Origin: a virus | Length of the DNA stretch: 64,000 nucleotides | IMG/VR virus record: IMGVR_UViG_3300025096_002712 | Coordinates: 1-64,000 of that record | Direction: 5' to 3' (one strand) | Part shown: positions 31,801-42,300 of the stretch, piece after piece | How the letters are laid out: each line of letters opens with the position of its first letter | How positions within the stretch are numbered: the first letter of the stretch is position 1 | Translations under genes and position numbers: made by a program | Notes under the pieces: model-generated | Database searches by the model: none | Told to the model about the DNA's origin: nothing | What the model saw: the letters and a program-made list of their open reading frames with translations, nothing else

Positions 31801-32737
31801 ATTAGCACATCTTATAGATAGAACCATTGGTTCAAAAGGACAGAAACTCAAAAAACAAAATGAGTATATGTATTGGAGTCCATTTGTTTCACATCACAAA
31901 CCTAAACTACAAATCAATATAGTTACTGGTAAATGGCATTGTTGGGTTTCCAATATGGGTGGTCATAATCTGTTTCAGTTATTTAAGAAAGTAAATGCCA
32001 CGAGGGAACAATTTAGTGAACTTGGAACTATCGTAGGTGACAAACCATACAGAAAACGAACTGATGATAGTGAAAAGAAAAATGTACAAGTAGAATTACC
32101 CAAAGAGTTTCTATCGTTAGCATATAAACATCCATCTCCAGTATATAAAAATGCAATGATGTATTTACATAAGAGAGGAATAACACACGAAGATGTTTTA
32201 AAGTATGGAATTGGTTATTGTGATGAGGGGTTATATACAAATAGAATTATTATTCCGTCTTATGATGAAGATGGACAATTAAACTTTTTTGTAGGACGAG
32301 ATATTTTTGAGAGTAAGATGAAATACAGAAACTCACCTACGCAAAAAGACATAATAGGATTTGATTTATTCATTAATTGGGATGAACCTATCGTGTTATG
32401 TGAGGGTCCATTTGATGCAATTGCTATTAAAAGAAATGCCATTCCATTGTTTGGAAAAAGTATTTTACCAAAATTAAGAAAAAAAATTATCGAAAAACGA
32501 GTTAAACAGATATATATATCTTTAGATAGTGACGCTATTGGTGATTCTATTAAAATGGTAGAAGATTTTATGAATCATAATATAGATGTCTACTTTGTTA
32601 AATTAACAGAAAAGGATCCGTCAGATTTGGGATTTGAAAAAGTTACGGAACTTCTAAAAGAAACGAACAAGATGAAGTTTTCAGATTTGATGAGATATAA
32701 GCTTAATGGCAAATCAAAAAGATATATGGAAATTTAA
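31784..32737 (+). CDS. DnaG-type DNA primase (Toprim), zinc domain ligands mostly lost
   Basis: A 317-residue protein. The Toprim signature is clear: LCEGPFDAIAI with Glu207 and Asp211, and SLDSDAIGDS with Asp248 and Asp250, which bind catalytic metals. The N-terminus aligns with the CHC2 zinc-ribbon of DnaG (SPFVSHHKP, then GKWHCWVSNMGGH), but the first Cys is Ser and the paired Cys after HCW is absent, so zinc binding is unlikely. It would make RNA primers at the phage fork. It is short compared with bacterial DnaG and similar in size to T4 gp61. It overlaps both neighbouring genes. Confidence 0.85.
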   Translation: MIDQTKLAHLIDRTIGSKGQKLKKQNEYMYWSPFVSHHKPKLQINIVTGKWHCWVSNMGGHNLFQLFKKVNATREQFSELGTIVGDKPYRKRTDDSEKKNVQVELPKEFLSLAYKHPSPVYKNAMMYLHKRGITHEDVLKYGIGYCDEGLYTNRIIIPSYDEDGQLNFFVGRDIFESKMKYRNSPTQKDIIGFDLFINWDEPIVLCEGPFDAIAIKRNAIPLFGKSILPKLRKKIIEKRVKQIYISLDSDAIGDSIKMVEDFMNHNIDVYFVKLTEKDPSDLGFEKVTELLKETNKMKFSDLMRYKLNGKSKRYMEI

Positions 32738-32927
32738 TGATAATGAATGGAAGATTCATATCACGAGTGAATCGTTAAAAGATAATTTGCAAAAAAAGTT
32801 TAATCTTGAGAAATCAGGTACTATTTATTATGAGACTGGTAACTTCCAAGAGGAAACTTCATGGGATATCATAGTTCCAAACAATTTAATTAACAAAGTG
32901 AAGAAATACATCAAGGAAAATAGTTGA
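32706..32927 (+). CDS. Small protein of unknown function between primase and Mre11-Rad50
   Basis: A 73-residue product in a different frame from the primase, with 32 bases of overlap. Its TGA overlaps the TTG start of the next gene. It has a mixed alpha/beta composition, with Trp residues near both ends. The tight overlaps on both sides and the absence of any other gene for 32738-32923 support it as real. No good ribosome site is seen, so translation probably depends on coupling. Family not recognised. Confidence 0.6.
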   Translation: MANQKDIWKFNDNEWKIHITSESLKDNLQKKFNLEKSGTIYYETGNFQEETSWDIIVPNNLINKVKKYIKENS

Positions 32928-35900
32928 CAAAAAATGTTGTAAAAGTTCCATTTCGTAAACTAAAACACATTCACCACATATCTGATATACAAATCAGAAA
33001 TCTTAAACGACATAGAGAATATGAAGAAGTCTTTATGCGTTTATACGAAAAGGTCAAAGAAAATAAAGACAATGCAGTAGCTTATATTGGTGGTGATATA
33101 GCTCACTCTAAAACTGAAATGTCACCTGAATTGGTTGACCAGTTGTCAAGGTTATTTAAGAATCTATCTGATATATGTCCTACAATTATTATTGCAGGTA
33201 ATCATGATTGTAATCTAAACAATCGTTCTCGGATGGATTGTCTTTCCCCAATAGTAGATAATTTAAAACATCCAAACTTACATTATCTGAAGGATACTGG
33301 CGTATATAAATGTGCTGATGTATCTTTTGTGGTGTGGGATGTTTGGGATACTAAGAAAGATTATATTAAAGCGAAAGATGTAGAGGGTGATACAAAAATA
33401 GTTTTATTTCACGGAACGGTAGATAGATGTGAAACTGATTTAGGATTTAGATTACCTTCAGATGTGAAGATTACCCAATTCAAAGGTTATGATATGGGAT
33501 TGTTGGGTGATATTCATAAAAGACAACACTTGAATAAAGAAGAAACTATTTCTTACTGTGGTTCGTTAGTTCAACAGAATCACGGAGAAGGATTAGACCA
33601 CGGCTATTTACTATGGGATGTTCCAAAACGAAAATCTACTTATATTCCTGTTCATAATGATTATGGATATTACACAATGGATGTTGATAATGGTAAAGTT
33701 CCTGAAGTAGATGATATGCCACAAAAGGCCAGGTTAAGGGTAAGGGTATCCAATACCGACTCAGTTCAATTAAAGAAGGCGTTGAGTGTAATACAGACCA
33801 AATATGGTATAAAGGAGATAGCTGTTAATCGTACAGACAGATTGACAGAGAGAGTTCGTGATGGTCAATTGGTAGATGTTGGTGATGTTATGAATCCAGA
33901 ATATCAATATGAGTTGATTGAGGATTATTTAGGTAGGAATCATATTGTAGATGATAAAACATTATTAAAAATAAAAGAGTTAAATGATGATTTGAATGGT
34001 AATTTACCTGCAGAAGAAATATCTCGTAATGTATTTTGGAAACTCAAACGATTTGATTGGTCTAATATGTTCAGTTATGGAGAAGATAATATTGTAGACT
34101 TTACAAAACTGAATGGTATTATTGGAATGTTTGCACCAAACGCAAGTGGTAAATCAGCACTATTAGATTCCCTTTCATTCTGTTTATTTGATACATCAGC
34201 AAGAGCATTTAAAGCAGACAGAGTATTAAATAATAAGAAGAATAGTTTTAGTTGTAAGATTAATTTTGAGATAAACGAAACAGATTATTATATTGAGAGA
34301 AAAGGTAAGAAGTTACGAAATGGTCATGTAAAGGTAAATGTAGATTTTTGGATGATTGATGATAACAATGATAAAGTTTCATTAAATGGTGACCAACGAA
34401 GAACCACTAACGCAAACATTCGTAGAGTAATTGGTTCTTACGAGGATTTTGTTTTAACGGCACTATCCCTACAAAACAATTCTACGGTATTCATAGACAA
34501 GACACAAAAAGAAAGAAAAGACTTGTTAGCCCAATTTATGGGAATGGGAGTCTTTGACCAACTTTATACAGCAGCAAATGAAAATGTATCTGATATATCT
34601 GCAATATTAAGAGATTTCAATAAAACGGATTATGATACAGACCTTGCAGAAATAGAGAAGAGTGATACACAATATAAGGTAGTTCAAAAAGACTTACGAA
34701 GTCAGAAGAAAACTTTGACCAATAGACAGAAAGAATTATCAGACCAAGTATTTGGTTTAACTAAAAAGTTACGACCTGTTGATGAATCTATTATGGATAT
34801 AGAAAAGTTAGAAGATGACAAGATAGAAGCGGAAATACAACTTGATTCCATAGACACACGATTAGGTGCAGTAGTAGCGACAACAGAAGAAAACAAGTCA
34901 AAGATTAGTGAACTTAAACACAGAATACAAGAGTATTCTGATAGTAATGTTAATGATAAATACCACGAACTTTCTGAATTGGAAGATAGGGAAAGAGAGA
35001 TAAGAGTTGAAATTGATAAACTTAAAATAGAAGTTCGTAATAAATTAGATAAGATTGATAAACTTGGTAATCTAACTTGGAATGACGATTGTGATGATTG
35101 TATGACTAATCCATTCACACTTGACGCAATGGAAACAAAAGAGAAACTAAATGAAGATAAAGTTCGTACAGAAAAGGTATTGTCAAAGTTAGCTGAAATA
35201 GAAGAAAAGATTGAACATATGGGTGATGTTCATAGTGAAAAAGTTGATTTTGATAGGTCTATTGAAACTTTAAAAAATGTAGAGATAAATCAAAACAAGT
35301 TAGAATCAGAAGAAGTTTTATTATCAGAGAGAAAGAAAAATACATTATCTCAAGTTTCGCTTCAAGAGGAAAAAATAGAAAAATATCACGAAAGTAAAAA
35401 TGATATTGTTTATAATAAACAGATAGAAGAAGAAATAGAAAGTTTAAGAAATTCGGTAGATGATTTAGATTATCAAGTTGATACAATAGATAAAAAGATT
35501 CAAACTATTCATGGAGAGATTCAAATCAATAGAACTAATAAGAAGAATATTATAGAAACTATGAATAAGGTTGAGAACTTAGAAACCGAATATGAAGCAT
35601 ACAATTTTTATATGGACGCCGTCAAACGAGATGGTATTCCATATGAACTTATAGAAAAGGCCTTACCTACGATTGAGGGTGAGGTTAATGATATTCTTGC
35701 ACAAATGGTAGATTTTGGTATTGTGTTAGAAATGGATGGTAAGAATATCAATACATATTTAGCTTATGATGACGATAATGTGTGGCCATTAGAATTGTCA
35801 AGTGGTATGGAACGATTTATATCAAGTCTTGCAATGAGAGTTGGTTTAATAAATGTTTGTAATTTACCACGAGCTAACTTCTTAGCCATAGATGAGGGAT

Positions 35901-36085
35901 TTGGTAATATGGATTCAGATAACCTTAATTCTGTTTATATGTTATTTCAATATCTTAAATCTCAATTCCAATTCGCATTTATTGTATCTCATATAGAATC
36001 TATGAGAGATACGGTGGATTCTTTACTTGAGATAACCAAAGTAAATGGTTTTAGTGAATTAAAATTACCTTCTAAATTTAATTAG
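32924..36085 (+). CDS. Single-chain Mre11-Rad50 (SbcD-SbcC, T4 gp47-gp46) recombination nuclease
   Basis: A 1053-residue protein with both subunits in one frame. Residues ~1-340 form the Mre11/SbcD phosphoesterase: SDIQ at 20, GGDIAH at ~57, GNHD at 92-95, HG at 163 and GDIHKRQH at ~195. Residues ~370-1053 form Rad50/SbcC: Walker A APNASGKS at 404-411, long coiled coils, a zinc-hook CDDC at 723-726, signature LSSGMERF near 958 and Walker B FLAIDEGFG with Asp990-Glu991. It would resect DNA ends for recombination-dependent replication. TTG start with AAGGA upstream. In T4 and bacteria these are separate genes. Confidence 0.93.
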   Translation: MTKNVVKVPFRKLKHIHHISDIQIRNLKRHREYEEVFMRLYEKVKENKDNAVAYIGGDIAHSKTEMSPELVDQLSRLFKNLSDICPTIIIAGNHDCNLNNRSRMDCLSPIVDNLKHPNLHYLKDTGVYKCADVSFVVWDVWDTKKDYIKAKDVEGDTKIVLFHGTVDRCETDLGFRLPSDVKITQFKGYDMGLLGDIHKRQHLNKEETISYCGSLVQQNHGEGLDHGYLLWDVPKRKSTYIPVHNDYGYYTMDVDNGKVPEVDDMPQKARLRVRVSNTDSVQLKKALSVIQTKYGIKEIAVNRTDRLTERVRDGQLVDVGDVMNPEYQYELIEDYLGRNHIVDDKTLLKIKELNDDLNGNLPAEEISRNVFWKLKRFDWSNMFSYGEDNIVDFTKLNGIIGMFAPNASGKSALLDSLSFCLFDTSARAFKADRVLNNKKNSFSCKINFEINETDYYIERKGKKLRNGHVKVNVDFWMIDDNNDKVSLNGDQRRTTNANIRRVIGSYEDFVLTALSLQNNSTVFIDKTQKERKDLLAQFMGMGVFDQLYTAANENVSDISAILRDFNKTDYDTDLAEIEKSDTQYKVVQKDLRSQKKTLTNRQKELSDQVFGLTKKLRPVDESIMDIEKLEDDKIEAEIQLDSIDTRLGAVVATTEENKSKISELKHRIQEYSDSNVNDKYHELSELEDREREIRVEIDKLKIEVRNKLDKIDKLGNLTWNDDCDDCMTNPFTLDAMETKEKLNEDKVRTEKVLSKLAEIEEKIEHMGDVHSEKVDFDRSIETLKNVEINQNKLESEEVLLSERKKNTLSQVSLQEEKIEKYHESKNDIVYNKQIEEEIESLRNSVDDLDYQVDTIDKKIQTIHGEIQINRTNKKNIIETMNKVENLETEYEAYNFYMDAVKRDGIPYELIEKALPTIEGEVNDILAQMVDFGIVLEMDGKNINTYLAYDDDNVWPLELSSGMERFISSLAMRVGLINVCNLPRANFLAIDEGFGNMDSDNLNSVYMLFQYLKSQFQFAFIVSHIESMRDTVDSLLEITKVNGFSELKLPSKFN

Positions 36086-36248
36086 AATGTAAAATATTCT
36101 TTGGAGCGGGACGTCCTTCCCGTTCTCTTTTCAAACTTAAAATATGTTGATTAAGTACACCACTCATAGTTGTGCTTTCTTCCCTAACATAGAGCCTAAA
36201 CCAATCCATCAGTCTATCTTCTATTGTGAACGAATATTTCTTCTTCAT
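36078..36248 (-). CDS. Ribbon-helix-helix (CopG/Arc-like) regulator, 56 residues
   Basis: Reading the - strand from an ATG at 36246-36248 gives a clean 56-residue frame ending in TAA at 36078. The product has a basic beta strand KKKYSFTIEDRL, a helix DWFRLYVREES and a second helix TMSGVLNQHILSLKRE, the strand-helix-helix order of MetJ/Arc/CopG repressors, then a basic tail. AAGGA lies about 11 bases before the ATG, and TATAAAAT a little further upstream could be a -10 box. It overlaps the end of the Mre11-Rad50 gene tail to tail by eight bases. It probably represses its own or a nearby promoter. Confidence 0.8.
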   Translation of the reverse strand: MKKKYSFTIEDRLMDWFRLYVREESTTMSGVLNQHILSLKREREGRPAPKNILHSN

Positions 36249-36303
36249 ACCGATAATATCCTTATTTTATACATACAATAAATAGTAAGAATTACCAAAT
36301 ATG

Positions 36304-36312
36304 ATATTTATA
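36304..36312 (+). promoter_or_regulatory. ATATTTATA putative phage promoter element
   Basis: GATATTTATAATTG, the same extended form as at 27789, lies 28 bases before the TTG start of the 3375-residue fibre gene. It also lies 55 bases beyond the start of the divergent RHH gene, so the regulator could act here. Confidence 0.45.
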
Positions 36313-36340
36313 ATTGAATAAATCTATTCGGAGATAATTT

Positions 36341-39300
36341 TTGGCAGTTCCAAAACGTATAAATCCACTTATTGGATTAAAAGACCTTGATGTTTATGTA
36401 GAAGATACTGAATTTGATTCAGCGTATTTTAGAGTTTTAGAGTGCCCATCAGTACTTACACAGGGTAAGAGTAGTTTTCTTGTGGGGGGTTCTAATTTTT
36501 TAAAACCTGGAGTTGATGTTAAATTTGAAATAGTTCACGATATAACAAATGAGGTTATTTATACAGAGGCAGTTAGAGGTCATTTAGAAGGAGATTTACG
36601 AAGAGTTTCAATAGAAGTTTATGAGGATATTATTCCTGGTCCTGCTACATTATATATTGTTGGTGAATTAAATCCACAAACTATAGATGTAGAAATTCCT
36701 ATTTCTTGGCAAAATATTTATAATGTAAGGTGGACAAAAAATGTTACGATAAATGCAGCAGGAATCAATACTCAACCTATTTATTTTTATAAACAACCAA
36801 GTATAAATGTATCCGAAATATTCAGGGGATATTTGGTTTCTGATCCACCACCTACAGTTACAACATATTTAACTGGAAGTGGTGATCCACGACAGGGATT
36901 ATCTTCAATAGCTCCTGTTCAAAATGTAACATCTAATGGACAACAAACTACTGCAACTTATCCAGAAAAAGATTTTGCAGATAAAGCAAATTTGGCAAAA
37001 ATTGAAGAAAATAAACCTATAAATAAACTTACTGGTAAACAAGGACATATAGGTAAACAAGGTAAATTATTACAGAAAAGTTCTCCATCACCAGATGATT
37101 ATTTAATATCGGTCAGTAGTATTTCTCCTGTTAGTAGTTCTTATATAGGACATACTTTTACAATTAATAACCCACAAGTTGATTCGTCAAAATTTCAATT
37201 AGATTCTTATCATACAGTTCCAACGGTTTATACTGCATCTGTAATGAAAATTATTGATGAAACTACTTTTGTACCATCGAGTGTTTTTTATATTAATGAT
37301 ACGAGAACAACACCATCAACTCTTGTTCCCGCCCCACTCGGTAATCAATATATTACCGCAAGTTATCAAAACCTACCAAATCAAAATATATCAGCAAATA
37401 ATTTCTTTTCTTTTGCAGATGTAGAGTTATCTGATTTAAGAACATTTAGTGGTGATGTCCACAAAGTTAAAGTTTATGCAAAAAGTGAAGGTTCACTTGG
37501 AGATTTTGAAAAAATATATGATTCACCGATAGAAAGTTCAGAGATTTTATTAGATAGTTCCGACCTTACTCTATTGGGTAATATGGGTTATATTCAAGAC
37601 CTAAGTAGACTTAATTCTTATTGGGAAATATATCAAGGAAGTGATGGAAATGGTGGAAGTGGAACATTAAGTTATAGTTCTGCTTATATTGTTGATTCGA
37701 TGAAAATATCTGGATCAAATACACAATATGATGATGTATTAAGAGTCCAACTAAAAAAGGATGTTAGTTTTGTAGCAGGAAATACATATACCTTTCGAGC
37801 TTCCCTGTATGGGATAAAAGATTCAGTACAAACTATTAATGGAACTACAATAAATGATGGAAAGTTTGAAATATATGTTTCTGGTTCAGCATTTAATAAA
37901 GATACGACAGAGGGTTCACAATGGGGTATTAAAAAATTAAGTGTTCCAGATTTTCCCGATGGAGTTGGTAGTTATAATTTCGGTACAGTAGAGGGAGATT
38001 TTATAGCAGATAATACTGGTACTGGTAGGATTCAATTTAAAGTTCCATCGGGACAATGGTATGTGTCTGATGTTTCTGTTAAAGCATCGGCCGATACTGC
38101 ATTTAATCCAGAATATGTTAGAGTTGTTGCACCTATGCCACAATTATATGCACGGCCAGACCAAGTAAGATTTTTAGTAGAGTTTTACGATGTAAATAAT
38201 AATATAGCAGATTCGGTTATATTTAGTGATTATTTTACATTTCAAGGTGAAAATGTTTCTATAGGTGGAACTGATAATATATTGAGTGGTTCAATGTTCA
38301 TCTCAAACGCTACTGGTAGTGGTATAGAAATGGCTGGTATTGGTTCTGGATTCATTCGTTCTATGGGATATAAAGGATTTACAAGTGCATCTTCTTATCC
38401 AACGAGTGGTTCTGGATTTATGATGTGGAGTGGTTCTGTTTTATCTGATATAACAAGTGATTATACTCAAGGTGGAGTCGGATTAGAATTAGTAGGACAT
38501 AGTGGAAGTTATTTTAAGTTTAAAACAAATCCAAGTGAACTTGATATAAGAACAGATAAGTTTTTTATAGGTCAAGAGTCTATTCAATACATGAGTGGAT
38601 CTGATAGGAATATTGAAATCAGTTCTTCTTTATTTTGGTTAGATCCTAAAAATGATAGACTTATAATAGGTGCAGATGCCACTATTAATGCAGATTTAAG
38701 TGTAAATAATATATTTGCACCCGCTGGTACTAATATTTTAACTGCTAAAGCGGCAATTACATCACAAGGTTTTGCAAAATTTGTATCTGCTTCTATTGGG
38801 GCATTTAAACTTAACAATGATTCCTTGTTTTCTGGACCCCATAACAAACCAAATTTTTACATAAGTGGTTCCGCAACAGGTACAGATTATTTTATATCAT
38901 CTTCAAACTTTCAAGTAAGGGCAAGTGGTGAAGTTTCTGCATCATCATTAAAATTAAGTGGTGGAGATGTTGGTGGATTAACTGTTACTGAAGGTCAAGT
39001 GGCAGTAGGTGAGATTTTAAAATTAAAAGATAGTGGTGATATAACAGGTTCTGCAGTATTACTTGGTGATAAATCTATAAGTCAATATCTACAATATAAA
39101 AATAATTCATTAGTAGTTAGAGGGGATATTACAGTTGATTCTATCACAACACCAGCAACTATAGGTGGGGCAGCATCAACACCAGCTAACGCATCTGCAT
39201 CTATTGATTCGAGTGGTAATGCAATATTTAAATCTGGTTCTATTGCTGGGTGGAAAATAATTGGAAATTTATTATCGGGTTCAAATGCAACATTGGATGC

Positions 39301-42300
39301 AGATGGGGCGGCGTTATATATGTCCACAAAAGGACCAGATACAGATAGTGCGGCAGCATTTGACCAATTAAGAGATGAATATTATATTGATTTTACACCC
39401 GCAGACCAAGGTAATACTACAAATTATTATGTTAAGTTTGGTCCTAATTTTATGGTGGATAGTGATGGTATTCTTATAGCAAGTGGAGCAAAGTTTGAGG
39501 GAACTATAACTGCTTCTGCAGGTAGTATTGGTGGAGCATCAATAGAAAGTGCATCATTGGCTTATTCACCATATTGGAGAATATCATCTTCCGCAGCAAC
39601 AGATGATCCAGTATCGTTTATCTCATCAAGTCAATTTAAAGTTTCTGCAGATGGACGGATAACTGCAAGTGCAGCAAATATAGAAGGAAAGATAACTGCT
39701 ACAAGTGGTAAAATTGCAAATTGGGACATAATAGGTGATACACTTTCAAGTGTTAACGTTTCCAATAAAGGTATCCTACTTGATGCGGATGCATCAACAC
39801 CAATTATTGAAATTAGAGAAGATGATAATAATCGTTTACAATTATATCACACTACTTCTACTAATTGGGGTATTATAGGAAGAGCAGGTGGTACTAATTT
39901 ATTCCGATTGGGGAGTACAAATCAAATTGCAGGTTGGGCAATAAGTGGAAGTTATATTTCTAAGGCTATAAGTGGTTCAGTTGCACATCAAGATTATACG
40001 AGAGTTTATATGTCATCTGTCAATGACAATGCTAAAAATATTACAGAAGGTTTTAGTCTATATAGAAAAGATGAAGATACAGATAATGGAGCTACAAAGA
40101 TAGTTAGACTTGGTGGATTAAGTGATACTACTGATTTACATGCAAATGATGATTATGGTTTACAAGTAATAAGACAAGATACTGCTGGAAATTATTCTAA
40201 CCTTTTATATATTGGTTCGGGAAGTCAAACGATATCTGGTTGGAATATATCAACTACTGGATTTACTAATACTGGAATTGAATTATCTTCAACACAAGCT
40301 TCAATGTCGTTGGGAACTAACCGAGCGATTATTTTAAAAGGTGGAACTGCCAATCCATATATCAGTATTGGTCAATCAACAATTGCTTATGGTGAAGATG
40401 GATTATTACTTGCATACATCGGTACAGATCCAGTAGTTTCTTTTGTAGGAAGTGGTGGTTATCTTAAATTCAATGGTAGTACGATAGATATACAAACAGA
40501 TACTTTAAAGGCAAGTGGTAGTAATATTATATTAGAAGCACCAAGATTTTTCTTAGGTGGACAATCACAATATGTTAGTGGATCCAATGGAAACATAGAA
40601 ATCAGTTCTTCTAATTTTCATCTTACTAATGCAGGCGATGTTACAATGGCAGGTACTGTTACTGCTACAGCAGGTGAAATTGGTGGTTTTAGTATCAGTA
40701 GTGATGCAATTTATTCAGGAACTAATTTTTATTTAAGTGGTTCATCGAGTGGAAACAATTACTTTCTATCATCTTCTAATTTTAATATAAAGGCAAGTGG
40801 AGATATAACAGGTTCACAAGTATTATTTAGTGGTGGTAAAGTTGCTGGATGGGATTTAAGTAGTACAAGAATAACATCTCCTGATGGGGATATGAGATTA
40901 ACTTCGGGTAATCCAAAAATAACAATCGGTACACATACAATAGGAAATGGTCCAGGAATACAATTAGGTTACGATAGTGGTAATACATTAACATTTTTTG
41001 CTGGACAGAGTGGAACGGATTACATAAAATATACTGCTGGAACTGGAGTAGATATAAAAACAGCCGTTTTTAAACTTGATACAGATAATTTAGATATTAA
41101 TAGTGCAAATGGTGGATCTGTTGCACTTGGTACAACACCTAATACAAGTATTAGTGGTACGAATAAAGGTATCTTTATGAGTGGAAGTGGAGATTTCTTA
41201 CTTTATGGAAGTGCTACTAACTATTTTAAGTTTGATGCTACCGCAACTGCTATTGATATTAAATCAGATACTTTTGATTTGGCCACAACAACAATGATAT
41301 TGGATAGTGGAGTAAATAGTGGTAAAATAGCACTTGGAAATACACCACCAACTTCAGTAGCTTATACAGCCAACTCAGGTGTCTATATGGATGGTACTGG
41401 GGATTTTTTAGTTAGAGGTGATGCAAGTAACTATATAAAAATGTACTCCAATACCATTGATATTAAATCAGAAGTATTTGATTTAGATGCAGGTACATTA
41501 CTATTAAGTAGTGCAACCAATGGTGGTAAAATAGCACTTGGTGGAACGCCACCGACAGCATATAATAGTGGTGTGGGTGTCTACCTTGATGGTACAGGCA
41601 AAGCATTAATAGGAAACTCAACTGGTTCTATGGTACAATTCGATGGAGCTACCTTAATAATGAGTGCATCTAAATTTTATTTGGGTGGAAGTAGTCAATA
41701 TGTTAGTGGATCTAATGGAAACATAGAAATAAGTTCTTCTAATTTCTATCTTGACAATAGTGGTAATGTTACAATGGCGGGAACTATTACAGCAACCGCG
41801 GGTGCAATAGGTGGTTCTACTATAACATCCGATGCATTAGCTTATTCACCATATTGGAGAATATCAGCATCAAACGCCACATCAGATCCAGTATCATTTA
41901 TATCATCAAGTGCATTTAAAGTATCGGCTGGTGGTAATATAACTGGTTCATCAGTAAACTTTACGGGTGGTAAAATTGCAGGATTTACAATAGCAACTAC
42001 TGGTATAACATCTACAGGAATTGGTGTACATCCAACTGGACAAACATACGCATTTACTGCTGGTGGGAGTAATGAGTTTAATGTAAAACATAGTGGACAA
42101 ATAACGGGTTCTAATGTAAAATTTACTGGTGGTCAAATTGGTGGATGGGAAATAGATTCTGATGAAATAAAGAGTTCCGTTGTTACTATGAGTTCCGCAA
42201 CTCAAAGGATAGAAGTATCTGATGGAAGTGGTAATACGAGAGTAAGAATTGGTGAAGTAGATACAACTGCTGCAAGTAAATATGGTTTGGTTATTTTTGA

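Noticed and set aside
34702-35118. 138-residue Ser/Leu-rich frame on the - strand
   Set aside because: It is the complement of the Rad50 coiled-coil coding region. The Ser/Leu content is what reverse-reading of Glu/Lys codons gives.
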